The translations under genes were made by a program, and so were the position numbers. A stretch of 10,070 nt of DNA from the NCBI GenBank assembly GCA_003222855.1, contig QHXH01000204.1, forward strand, positions 1-10,070. Reading direction: 5' to 3'. The DNA comes from Acidobacteriota bacterium. Its GTDB lineage: Bacteria > Acidobacteriota > Blastocatellia > Pyrinomonadales > Pyrinomonadaceae. Below are positions 1 through 7,639 of this stretch, in pieces (within the stretch, counting starts at the first letter, position 1; every line of letters starts with the position of its first letter). The notes under the pieces are model-generated. The model saw only the letters and a list, made by a program, of their open reading frames with translations, was not told the origin of the DNA and did no database searches.

Positions 1-1
1 G

Positions 2-1210
2 GACCGTGCTGTGGTAGCGACGGCCGGACCGCGATACTTTGGTTTTGTTGTTGGTGGCTCTCTGCCTGTGGCGGTAGCGGCTGACTGGTTGACCGCGGTT
101 TGGGATCAGAACGCGGCATTCTATGCGCACTCGCCGGTGGCGGCTGCTGTTGAGCAAATTGCCGGAGACTGGCTGATTGAATTGTTCGGATTGGCGAAAG
201 GCTGTAGCGTCGGCTTTGTTACCGGCGGTACGATGGCCAACTTTACTGCACTGGCGGCGGCACGCCACGCCCTCCTGGGAAAGCTTGGTTGGGACGTTGA
301 GCAGCAAGGTCTATTTGGCGCGCCGGCGATGACGGTTATCACCAGCGACGAATCGCACGTATCGATCTTTGCGTCACTGCAAATGTTGGGTCTCGGAAGC
401 GGACAAGTTGTCAGAGTTCCAACCGACGATCAGGGCCGAATGAGATCAGATAAACTTCGATCGATTCTCGCCGGCATTCAAACTCCGGTTCTGGTTTGCG
501 CGCAGGCCGGAAACGTCAACACTGGTTCCTTCGATGCGATTCCCGAGATAGCCGCTTGCGTTCGCGAGCGCCCGAGCTGGCTTCATATCGATGGTGCATT
601 CGGCCTGTGGGCCGCGGCTTCTCTCGCCCATCGACCTTTAGCGCAGGGACTTGAGCTGGCCGACTCGGTCTCGGTTGATTGTCACAAATGGCTCAACGTT
701 CCCTACGACTCCGGACTTGTCTTTATGCGCGATGCGGCGGCTCATCAAGCCGCAATGAGCTTGCATGCGTCGTATTACGTGACCGCGTCCCGCGCGGAGC
801 GGGATAACTGCAACTGGGTGCCGGAAGCTTCGCGACGAGCGCGCGGCTTCACCGTCTACGCCGCGTTGCGTTTCCTCGGCCGCGAGGGAATCGCAGAAAT
901 CGTTGAGCGTTGCTGCCAACTCGCGCGTCGAATGGCAAACCGGCTCTCACAAGCTCCGGCCGTCACGATCTTAAATGACGTTGTGCTCAATCAAGTGCTG
1001 GTGCGGTTTTCGGATCCATCCGGAAAGGATAGCGACGAACTTACGGCAAAGGTCATTCGCCGAGTACAGGAAGATGGGACCTGCTGGTTGGGAGGCACAA
1101 CCTGGCATGGCATGCATGCGATGCGCATTTCGATTTCAAATTGGTCAACGACCGAGAAAGATATCGATGTGTCCGCTGAAGCAATTCTCAGATGCGCCGG
1201 GCAAAAGTAG
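2..1210 (+). CDS. PLP-dependent group II amino-acid decarboxylase, 5'-truncated by the window edge
   Basis: This is a pyridoxal-5'-phosphate enzyme of the group II decarboxylase family (PF00282 / COG0076: glutamate, aromatic amino-acid and diaminobutyrate decarboxylases), expected to act in the cytoplasm. The frame is open to the left edge, so the GTG at 11 is probably internal and roughly 70-80 N-terminal residues are missing. Numbering from that GTG, visible motifs are RYFGFV (8-13), the phosphate-binding TGGTMAN (71-77), DESHVS with the ring-stacking His116, HIDGAFG with Asp194 that contacts the pyridine nitrogen, and SVDCHKWLNVPYD with the Schiff-base Lys226. No catalytic residue appears to be missing in the part seen. 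The substrate cannot be read from sequence. Some family members are annotated as aminotransferases, so decarboxylation is likely but not certain. The ABC exporter gene follows on the same strand after 155 bases. Confidence 0.9.
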   Translation, partial: DRAVVATAGPRYFGFVVGGSLPVAVAADWLTAVWDQNAAFYAHSPVAAAVEQIAGDWLIELFGLAKGCSVGFVTGGTMANFTALAAARHALLGKLGWDVEQQGLFGAPAMTVITSDESHVSIFASLQMLGLGSGQVVRVPTDDQGRMRSDKLRSILAGIQTPVLVCAQAGNVNTGSFDAIPEIAACVRERPSWLHIDGAFGLWAAASLAHRPLAQGLELADSVSVDCHKWLNVPYDSGLVFMRDAAAHQAAMSLHASYYVTASRAERDNCNWVPEASRRARGFTVYAALRFLGREGIAEIVERCCQLARRMANRLSQAPAVTILNDVVLNQVLVRFSDPSGKDSDELTAKVIRRVQEDGTCWLGGTTWHGMHAMRISISNWSTTEKDIDVSAEAILRCAGQK

Positions 1211-1218
1211 GGTTCGTC

Positions 1219-1359
1219 ATGCTGGATGTCAGTCTGATTTGGCCGGCGATCGTCGCCCGCGCGACAATCATTCGGCGAGCACTTGATGCACGAAAGAGAC
1301 GATCAATCTCAGAACGCAAGCCGGCGGAGAAACTCTTTGGTGCTTATGAACGTAGATGA
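1219..1359 (+). CDS. Possible small 46-residue ORF in the decarboxylase-exporter gap
   Basis: An ATG at 1219 opens a 46-codon frame ending in TGA at 1357-1359, six bases before the ABC transporter start. The product begins with a short hydrophobic stretch (LIWPAIVARATII, residues 6-18) and continues as a basic segment rich in Arg and Lys ending in ERR. The first half has mostly G or C in third positions, like the neighbouring genes; the second half less so. No strong Shine-Dalgarno precedes the ATG. I recognise no family. It fills almost exactly the space between two genes on the same strand, which would suit a small protein translated in the same operon, but a chance frame of this size is quite possible. 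Confidence 0.22.
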   Translation: MLDVSLIWPAIVARATIIRRALDARKRRSISERKPAEKLFGAYERR

Positions 1360-1365
1360 AAACTA

Positions 1366-3213
1366 ATGGCTGAAGAAAAGAAGAAAAAGATACGCTGGTC
1401 ATCCGCCTGGGCCGACGCCCGTGAACTGATATGGGCGCACCGCTCACGGCTGGCGCTTGGCGCCGTATTGATGCTTGTAAATCAGGCGATGGGTTTGGTG
1501 CTGCCCGCATCGACGAAATACCTGATCGATGCGGTGATCGTGAAAGGGCGCATCGATTTGCTTTGGAAGATCGCGCTGGCGGCAGCGATCGCCACAATCG
1601 TGCAAGCCCTGACGTCCTTCAGTCTGTCGCAAGTCCTGGGAGTTGCGGCCCAGCGAGCCATCACAGAGATGCGCAAGAGGGTTCAAGCGCAAATCGCGCG
1701 ACTTCCGATCAGCTATTTCGACTCGACTCAGACAGGTAAGCTCATCTCACGGATCATGAACGATGCTGAGGGCATCCGTAATCTGGTAGGCACGGGTCTG
1801 GTGCAATTGGTCGGCAGTTTCATCACTGCCGTCGTAGCGATTTGCGTTCTGTTCTGGCTTAACTGGCGTCTGACTTCGATCACCATCCTCGTATTGGGCA
1901 TATTCGGTGGCGCGCTGGCTTTCGCTTTCACGCGGTTGCGGCCGTTGTTCCGTGAGCGTGGAGAAATTACGGCGACGCTTACCGGACGTCTCGCCGAATC
2001 GCTTGGAGGCATTCGCATCGTTAAAGCCTACACAGCCGAGAAGCGCGAGGCCCTGACTTTTGCTCGCGGGGCGCACAAGCTTTTCCGCAACATCGCCAAA
2101 TCAATGACCGGCGTCTCAGCCACGACCGCTTTCTCGTCTCTGGTAATCGGCGCAGTCGGCGTGGTGATCATTGTGGTGGGCGGGCGCTCGGTCGTGACCG
2201 GGCAAATGAGCATCGGCGATCTGTTCATGTATGTCCTTTTCACCGGCCTGATGGCGATGCCGCTAATTCAGTTTGCCGCGATTGGAACCCAGATCACCGA
2301 AGCTTTCGCCGGGCTCGATCGCATTCGTGAGATCATGGACATGCCCACCGAAGATGAGGAAGACGCGGCGCGCGCCCCGTTGCCCGAAGTCGAGGGTGAG
2401 ATCGAGTTTGAGAACGTGTGGTTCGAGTATAGCCACGGCGTACCCGTGCTCAAGAACGTTTCTTTCAAAGCCCCGGCGGGTTCCACGACAGCGCTGGTTG
2501 GTTCAAGCGGCTCAGGCAAAAGCACACTCATCAGTCTCGCCATGAACTTTAATCATCCGCTTTCGGGCACGATCAAAGTAGATGGCAAAGACCTGCAGAC
2601 GCTGCGCCTGCGCGACTTCCGTTCGTACCTTGGGGTCGTCATGCAGGACAACTTTCTCTTCGATGGAACCATCGCCGAAAACATTGCTTTCTCGAATCCG
2701 CACGCTACCACCGATGAGATTGAAGCGGTGAGCCGGACTGCGCACTGTGAAGAGTTCGTCGAAAAATTCGAGCGGAAATACGACACAATCGTGGGCGAGC
2801 GCGGCGTGAAACTGTCCGGCGGGCAGCGTCAGCGCATCGCGATCGCGCGCGCGATTCTCGCTGATCCCAAGTTGCTAATTCTTGACGAAGCAACATCCAG
2901 TCTCGACAGCGAGAGCGAAGCGCTAATTCAGGACGGCTTGCGATCGCTTCGACGCGGGCGTACGACCTTCGTGATAGCGCACAGGCTCTCAACAATACGC
3001 AGCGCCGACCAGATTCTGGTGTTGGAAGAGGGCCGGATTATTGAGCGCGGGACGCACGAAGAACTGCTCGCGGCTAATGGTCGTTACAGGCAACTCTATG
3101 ACAAGCAGTACAATTTCGAGCGCGACCAATTCATCAATCCCGGCGAGGATTTTACGCCGGCGCCGGCGCAGGGATTGCCCGAAAGCGCGCCCCAACGTCT
3201 GTCGAATTTATAG
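1366..3213 (+). CDS. ABC exporter half-transporter, fused permease and ATPase (MsbA/LmrA-like)
   Basis: This 615-residue inner-membrane protein belongs to the type IV (exporter) ABC family, which works as a homo- or heterodimer and pumps lipids, drugs or peptides outward using ATP. Residues 1-330 form the membrane domain, with hydrophobic segments near 28-56, 66-90, 143-163, 168-190, 253-273 and 285-308. Residues 345-582 are the nucleotide-binding domain, with all motifs intact: Walker A GSSGSGKST (379-387, Lys385), Q-loop Gln427, signature LSGGQ (483-487), Walker B LLILDE (503-508, catalytic Glu508) and switch His539. A Pro-rich tail of about 30 residues follows. The length is normal for a half-transporter. 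The ATG at 1366 gives a typical Lys-rich cytoplasmic N-terminus, but no clear ribosome binding site is seen. No partner half-transporter lies in the window, so a homodimer is the simplest reading. The substrate is unknown. Confidence 0.95.
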   Translation: MAEEKKKKIRWSSAWADARELIWAHRSRLALGAVLMLVNQAMGLVLPASTKYLIDAVIVKGRIDLLWKIALAAAIATIVQALTSFSLSQVLGVAAQRAITEMRKRVQAQIARLPISYFDSTQTGKLISRIMNDAEGIRNLVGTGLVQLVGSFITAVVAICVLFWLNWRLTSITILVLGIFGGALAFAFTRLRPLFRERGEITATLTGRLAESLGGIRIVKAYTAEKREALTFARGAHKLFRNIAKSMTGVSATTAFSSLVIGAVGVVIIVVGGRSVVTGQMSIGDLFMYVLFTGLMAMPLIQFAAIGTQITEAFAGLDRIREIMDMPTEDEEDAARAPLPEVEGEIEFENVWFEYSHGVPVLKNVSFKAPAGSTTALVGSSGSGKSTLISLAMNFNHPLSGTIKVDGKDLQTLRLRDFRSYLGVVMQDNFLFDGTIAENIAFSNPHATTDEIEAVSRTAHCEEFVEKFERKYDTIVGERGVKLSGGQRQRIAIARAILADPKLLILDEATSSLDSESEALIQDGLRSLRRGRTTFVIAHRLSTIRSADQILVLEEGRIIERGTHEELLAANGRYRQLYDKQYNFERDQFINPGEDFTPAPAQGLPESAPQRLSNL

Positions 3214-3241
3214 CTCTTGATCCTCTTCAATTAGCTTTTTT
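3212..3241 (+). terminator. Candidate Rho-independent terminator after the ABC exporter gene
   Basis: AGCT (3212-3215) and TTGA (3217-3220) can pair with TCAA (3227-3230) and AGCT (3233-3236). This gives eight base pairs interrupted by a one-by-two internal loop, with a six-base loop. Six T residues (3236-3241) follow directly. Position, orientation and T-tract fit a terminator for the exporter gene, whose stop codon it overlaps. The stem is AT-rich and interrupted, so it may be weak. Confidence 0.35.
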
Positions 3242-3335
3242 GCTGCCTCCCTTGGGCAGGATGGATCGAAGCGCTGGAAAGCGTGCGAAATAATTTGCCA
3301 GCGCGACAGGTTTAGAGTCGCCGTTTGTCCAATAA

Positions 3336-5891
3336 TCAAAAAATAATGTCGAAGCCGCCACTAAAAAATCGATGATAAGAAGCGAAGAACTCGCCAAAAC
3401 GTGGGTCCGCCGTGTTAGCGCGAACGTTGCGCGGATTGAAGTGATCGGTTGCGTTAAAGACGCGCACAGAGAGCCGCACTCCATACTTTTTCGTCACTTG
3501 AAACTCTTTCGCCAGTTCCGCGTCAAGAGATAAGAACGCGGGAAAACGTGTCTGGTCCGAATTGCGCACGCCGACAAAATTCTGTTCGGCGTCGCGCGCT
3601 GAGTATGGGAAGCCCGTACGCACCTCGAAGATGGGCGCGATTGTGACGCGGCGCGGAAGATTTATTGTGCCCCATGCAATCAATCGACTCGGCACATCGA
3701 ACGGCAAGTTGGAATACTCGTTTTGACGGATGACAGGCGATCCAAAATCGCCGAAGTAGCTATTGAAATCATTAAGATCGCCGCGCGCGTGCGACCGCAC
3801 GTACGAGACAAAGAATTGATCTTTGCGAGGTAACCGCAAACGCGCCGTCAACTCAAACGCGCTGTACGTCGCCTGCCCGGCCGACCGCAGCACAATTCCC
3901 GTTCGTCCTCTAAAGTCCAGTTCGGGGTTAACGATGTAAATGTGATCCGTGCGACTGCGACTCAGGTTCGCGCGCAGATCAAGCCAGCGCGTAACAATTT
4001 GATCTAACTGAATATTCCACTTGAGATTTTCGGGTACGAAGCCGGCGTCACGACTTGGTCTTCTTCTGAAGTCAAGCGGCTCGATCGGTGGAGTGTCTAC
4101 CAAGATGTTCACAAAGTGATGGCTGTCGATTATCGTCAAGCCGTCTACCGCGTAACGCGTCACTGTACGCGAAGGATAGCGCCCAAAACTACGAATATTT
4201 AGCGGCACTTTGTCGTAAAAGAAGCCGACGCCTCCGCGCAAGACTGTTCGGTCATTCTTAAACGGAGACCACGCGAAGCCGGCGCGCGGCGCGAAGTCGC
4301 TTTCTTGTCCGATCCGCTGATCTTCAAACCGTAATCCCAGATCGATACTGAGATTCGGCCGCACAGTCAGTCGATCCTGCGCAAACCCGACGTACTCTCG
4401 GTTCATGGCTTGAATAGGACGAACTCCTCGAAAAACAATTCGCTCTGCAAGAGTATTGTCCTCGCGAATAACGTTGACCGGGCGTGCGGAGTAATTGAGG
4501 AGGTTGCCGACACTGTTGAAGTCGAACCCAACTTTGATCTCGTGTCCCGCGCCCAGGAAATGTTTTGCCGGAGAAGTGTAGACTTCGAACAACTCCAACC
4601 GGTGTGATCGTCTCGACTGCGTCGCGAAATAGTTGCCCTGCTCGACGGTCGGCGTCAGTATCTGCTCGTCCTCGCCCTGACCCCACACGTTCGCGTCGAA
4701 CCGCTTGAACGAAACCGAAGAATGCAGCAGACCTTCGCCCAATTGGTAATGGTCACGAACCGTGAAGACAAAGTCCCTTTGCTTATAGTTCGGCGTCACA
4801 GGCTGCGGTCGAAAGAAGTCCAGATTGACAAATTGATCGCGCTGAGGGAAATAGCCGAAAGTGAAAGTCTGCGTGTGGCGTTTGCCCAGGAGCAGGTCGA
4901 CTTGGGAGAAGTAGGCTTGGGTTTCTGTCTTCGCTTCGTTTTTAGGAAAGGCGAGTCCGCGCACAGGCTGCTTAGCAATGGAATAGGAAAGCGACTGAGA
5001 CAGGAACAGCCGATCTTTGATTAGTGGCCCATTGAAGTTTACTCGCGGCGTATCTTCGGCGACACCGATCACGTGCCCGCCCTTGAAACGCAGATCAGGA
5101 AGAAAGTCGTTAACCTCCGCGTGCCAGGAATCTCTGCCGCGCCGAGTCTCGATGGTTGTCACGCCACCCGTAAACGCTCCGTACTCCGCGGTGTAAGGAT
5201 GCTGAAAGACCTGCACGGATTCGACGGAGTCAATCGGCAAATTTAACCTGAAATTTCCGCTTGCAGGATCTGCGGCGTTGAGACCGTTGACCAGCAACGC
5301 GCTCTGTTGTTCCCTTGCTCCCTCAATATTGATCTCGCCAGTCGAGGAACGCACGACTCCCGGGATGAGCGGTAACGCCTCGTCGACACGCGCGGTTGCA
5401 AGCGGCAGACGTTGGAGTGATTGCCGTCGAAGAGTTCCTGCTGCTGTCGAAGCTCCAGCTTGGACGTTAGTTGCATCTTCAGTAGGAAGAGAGATGGTTA
5501 CGCTTTCGGTTACGCCCCCAACCTTTAGAGAGACTGTGATGTCGGTAACCGCGCCATCCTTGATGACGACATCATTTCGAGTGAGAGTTTCAAATCCCTG
5601 GCTCTCAACGCGTAGTGTGTAATTGCCCGCTGCTAGTGTCGTTGGAAAAGTGGCGATGCCGTGCTCGTCGCTTGTCGCGCTAGCCGCGACTGTGGCGTTG
5701 TCGCTCGAAGACCGCAGCGCACAAGCGGCCCCGGCCAGTGCGCGTTGTTGAGAGTCCGTCACTAAGATACGCAAACCCTGAGCGCCGGCGGGGGATTGCT
5801 GAGCGTGGCCCACACCAACGACATACACGCACAATACTGCCAGAGCATAACTATGCTTGATGAGAGAATAGGGGGCTTTCAATCTTCGCAT
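3336..5891 (-). CDS. TonB-dependent receptor-like outer-membrane protein with N-terminal carboxypeptidase-regulatory-like domain
   Basis: This predicted outer-membrane beta-barrel of 851 residues starts at the ATG at 5891; a TTG one codon upstream is a less likely start. A basic N-terminus and hydrophobic core (about residues 15-30) form a signal peptide, probably cleaved after GHA before QQSPAG. Residues about 40-125 resemble a carboxypeptidase-regulatory-like Ig-type fold (NYTLRVESQGFETL). A plug-like region follows at about 155-250, with LPLIPGVV, INIEGAREQQSALLVNG and SVESVQVFQHPYTAEYGAFTGGV. The rest is a barrel rich in alternating aromatic strands, ending in a C-terminal Phe as is usual for outer-membrane proteins. 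This domain order is common among large acidobacterial TonB receptors; at 851 residues it is on the short side for them. The ligand is unknown, and no SusD-like, TonB/ExbBD or uptake gene is adjacent. It converges with the ABC exporter and diverges from the histidine kinase. Confidence 0.9.
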   Translation of the reverse strand: MRRLKAPYSLIKHSYALAVLCVYVVGVGHAQQSPAGAQGLRILVTDSQQRALAGAACALRSSSDNATVAASATSDEHGIATFPTTLAAGNYTLRVESQGFETLTRNDVVIKDGAVTDITVSLKVGGVTESVTISLPTEDATNVQAGASTAAGTLRRQSLQRLPLATARVDEALPLIPGVVRSSTGEINIEGAREQQSALLVNGLNAADPASGNFRLNLPIDSVESVQVFQHPYTAEYGAFTGGVTTIETRRGRDSWHAEVNDFLPDLRFKGGHVIGVAEDTPRVNFNGPLIKDRLFLSQSLSYSIAKQPVRGLAFPKNEAKTETQAYFSQVDLLLGKRHTQTFTFGYFPQRDQFVNLDFFRPQPVTPNYKQRDFVFTVRDHYQLGEGLLHSSVSFKRFDANVWGQGEDEQILTPTVEQGNYFATQSRRSHRLELFEVYTSPAKHFLGAGHEIKVGFDFNSVGNLLNYSARPVNVIREDNTLAERIVFRGVRPIQAMNREYVGFAQDRLTVRPNLSIDLGLRFEDQRIGQESDFAPRAGFAWSPFKNDRTVLRGGVGFFYDKVPLNIRSFGRYPSRTVTRYAVDGLTIIDSHHFVNILVDTPPIEPLDFRRRPSRDAGFVPENLKWNIQLDQIVTRWLDLRANLSRSRTDHIYIVNPELDFRGRTGIVLRSAGQATYSAFELTARLRLPRKDQFFVSYVRSHARGDLNDFNSYFGDFGSPVIRQNEYSNLPFDVPSRLIAWGTINLPRRVTIAPIFEVRTGFPYSARDAEQNFVGVRNSDQTRFPAFLSLDAELAKEFQVTKKYGVRLSVRVFNATDHFNPRNVRANTADPRFGEFFASYHRFFSGGFDIIF

Positions 5892-6049
5892 CAATAATCT
5901 GAGACAAACTCTCCGCGCACAGGCGGGATGACGGCGATTTCTTAGTGCGTATCCTACACATACTTTCAGGGAGTAGTCTAGCGATGCCAGTTACGGTTAA
6001 AATGCCCGCGTTGGTTTGAAGCCTGGACACGCGCTATCGGTTCTGACGC
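5892..6049. promoter_or_regulatory. Divergent intergenic region between the receptor and the histidine kinase
   Basis: This 158-base spacer must hold the promoters of both divergent transcripts. On the + strand a TAAAAT (5998-6003) resembles a -10 box 46 bases before the kinase ATG, but no good -35 box sits 16-18 bases upstream. On the - strand the pair TAGACT-18-TAGGAT resembles a weak sigma-70 promoter for the receptor gene. Neither is strong, neither gene has a clear Shine-Dalgarno, and I find no convincing sigma-54 element or operator palindrome here. Confidence 0.3.
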
Positions 6050-7639
6050 ATGCAATTGCGACTCAATCTGCAATGGAAGGTGTTGCTTCTCGTGGCGAGC
6101 ACGATCACGATCATCCTGCTCGTGTCTACCTATCTGAATGGACTAATCACAAAATCGCTGAGCGAGGAATATCGCTACAACAACGCGATTAGACAAGTCG
6201 TAACAGTTGCCAGGCGCACTCAGACCTATAACTACTTTGCAAATCCGAATGATCTGCTTCAGGAAACTCAGTTTTTGGTTAACTCGCGGCCGGACTTCAA
6301 TCAAATAGATGTTTACAAGCCATCCCCGGAAGGCGTGAGTCTCCTGACCACTACCGCGCCGGGCGGGCCGCGTCTTCCTTTTCTGAATGAGCAATCAAAA
6401 GACAATGAGTTTGGTGAGATGGAGCGGCCGCTCCCTGATGTGACGACCATAGAGGTCGAGCGCGACGGTCGGCGCCAGTGGGTGATCACGGCGGCGATCA
6501 ATCAAGGTGAGAGGCGCGGTTATGTCAGCGCACTCGTGCAAAAAAACTCTCCGACGAATTTCGTCAGTCGCTTACAGTTTCAAAACAACGTCGTTCTCGC
6601 CGGGGCGTCGCTGGTGTCGGTCGCGCTTTTGTATCTTTTGTTCGTGATCTTCTTTCGCCACCCGGCACAGGATATTGCCGCGGCGATGGCCCAGGCCCGC
6701 ACCGGCGATTTGTCCGCGCGCGCAACTGTTCGCCGAGATGACGAGCTTGGCACAATCGCGGCGGGTTTCAATCGAATGATCGATGACATACGTGCGCGTA
6801 ATGAGGAGCGTGAAAAACTGTTGTCTCAGGTCAACAGCTTCAATGACGAATTGCAACTGGAAGTGGCGCGCGCCACAAACGAATTGCGCGCTTCGAATGA
6901 TGCTCTACTTGAAACTCAGCAGGGGCTTGCGCGTTCCGAGAGACTAGCGGCGGTGGGGCACTTTGCGGCCTCTTTGGCACATGAGATTGGGACTCCTTTG
7001 AATGCAATCTCCGGTCACTTGCACTTGCTGGCGCGTAGTCATCCGCACGATACCGACACCCAACGCCGGGTCAAGATCATCAATGCACAAATCGACTCAG
7101 TCGTGAAAAGCGTTAAGAGCCTGTTGGCACGGACGCAACGCCCACAACCGGCATTTCAACTCCTCGATCTTAATGACTTGATTGACGGGTTGTTGTGGCT
7201 GGTTCAACCGACCTTGGAAGCTCACAAGGTCAACGCCAGGACCAATCTCGATCATCACTTGCCGCTGCTCTGGGGCGATCACGATAGCCTCCTCCAACTC
7301 TTTCTCAATCTCACCAACAACAGCATTGATGCAATGTCCAACGGTGGGAGTATTGAAATCAAAACCAGGTTCGATCGACAGACGAACAACGCCGAGGTCC
7401 TCTTTGGTGACAGCGGCGCCGGCATCGATGATTCGGCCATCGCTCATCTCTTTGAACCAATGTGGACCACGAAAGCAGCGGGTAGCGGTTTTGGGTTGAC
7501 AATTGCTCGTGAAATCGCCAATGAACATGGGGGTAAGATCGAAGTCGTTGCAGATCGCCGGCCCGGCGTAGTCTTTCGTTTGATACTGCCCGTGGCCGTC
7601 GCACAATCGCCGGCCCAGGAGGTAGTCAATGTCGCCTGA
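6050..7639 (+). CDS. Membrane-bound sensor histidine kinase with HAMP domain
   Basis: This 529-residue inner-membrane sensor kinase should autophosphorylate on His and pass the phosphate to the regulator encoded next. A first transmembrane helix (about 11-33) is followed by a periplasmic sensor region of about 145 residues (34-178), for which I recognise no specific ligand fold. A second helix (about 180-202) leads into a HAMP domain (about 203-255) with the usual D-E-L-G (230-234) and a coiled coil (about 250-297). The HisKA box LAHEIGTPLNAI carries phospho-acceptor His311. The ATPase domain has N-box NLTNNSIDA (420-428, Asn424), G1 GDSGAG (453-458, Asp454), an F-box around FEPMWTTK and G2 GSGFG (478-482), all intact. 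The start at 6050 places a short basic N-terminus before the first helix. The 3' end overlaps the regulator gene by 11 bases. No PAS domain is apparent. Confidence 0.95.
   Translation: MQLRLNLQWKVLLLVASTITIILLVSTYLNGLITKSLSEEYRYNNAIRQVVTVARRTQTYNYFANPNDLLQETQFLVNSRPDFNQIDVYKPSPEGVSLLTTTAPGGPRLPFLNEQSKDNEFGEMERPLPDVTTIEVERDGRRQWVITAAINQGERRGYVSALVQKNSPTNFVSRLQFQNNVVLAGASLVSVALLYLLFVIFFRHPAQDIAAAMAQARTGDLSARATVRRDDELGTIAAGFNRMIDDIRARNEEREKLLSQVNSFNDELQLEVARATNELRASNDALLETQQGLARSERLAAVGHFAASLAHEIGTPLNAISGHLHLLARSHPHDTDTQRRVKIINAQIDSVVKSVKSLLARTQRPQPAFQLLDLNDLIDGLLWLVQPTLEAHKVNARTNLDHHLPLLWGDHDSLLQLFLNLTNNSIDAMSNGGSIEIKTRFDRQTNNAEVLFGDSGAGIDDSAIAHLFEPMWTTKAAGSGFGLTIAREIANEHGGKIEVVADRRPGVVFRLILPVAVAQSPAQEVVNVA
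7617..7623 (+). promoter_or_regulatory. Strong Shine-Dalgarno AGGAGGT for the response regulator
   Basis: A perfect AGGAGGT lies five bases before the ATG at 7629, inside the final codons of the kinase gene. It fixes the regulator start and shows that the regulator can be translated independently of kinase read-through. It is the only strong ribosome binding site noticed in the window. Confidence 0.85.

Noticed and set aside
3243..3259. Hairpin CTGCC/GGCAG in the convergent gap as a terminator
   Set aside because: The T-tract lies before the hairpin on the + strand, which is an A-tract after it on the - strand. Neither orientation gives the hairpin-then-T arrangement.
5969..5982. GG-N10-GC upstream of the histidine kinase as a sigma-54 promoter
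   Set aside because: Only the GG and GC spacing matches; the CAC after GG and the TT before GC are absent, so it is likely chance.
7097..7606. Open antisense frame of 169 codons inside the histidine kinase gene
   Set aside because: The + strand here encodes the conserved kinase catalytic domain; the antisense product has no recognisable features or start signals.
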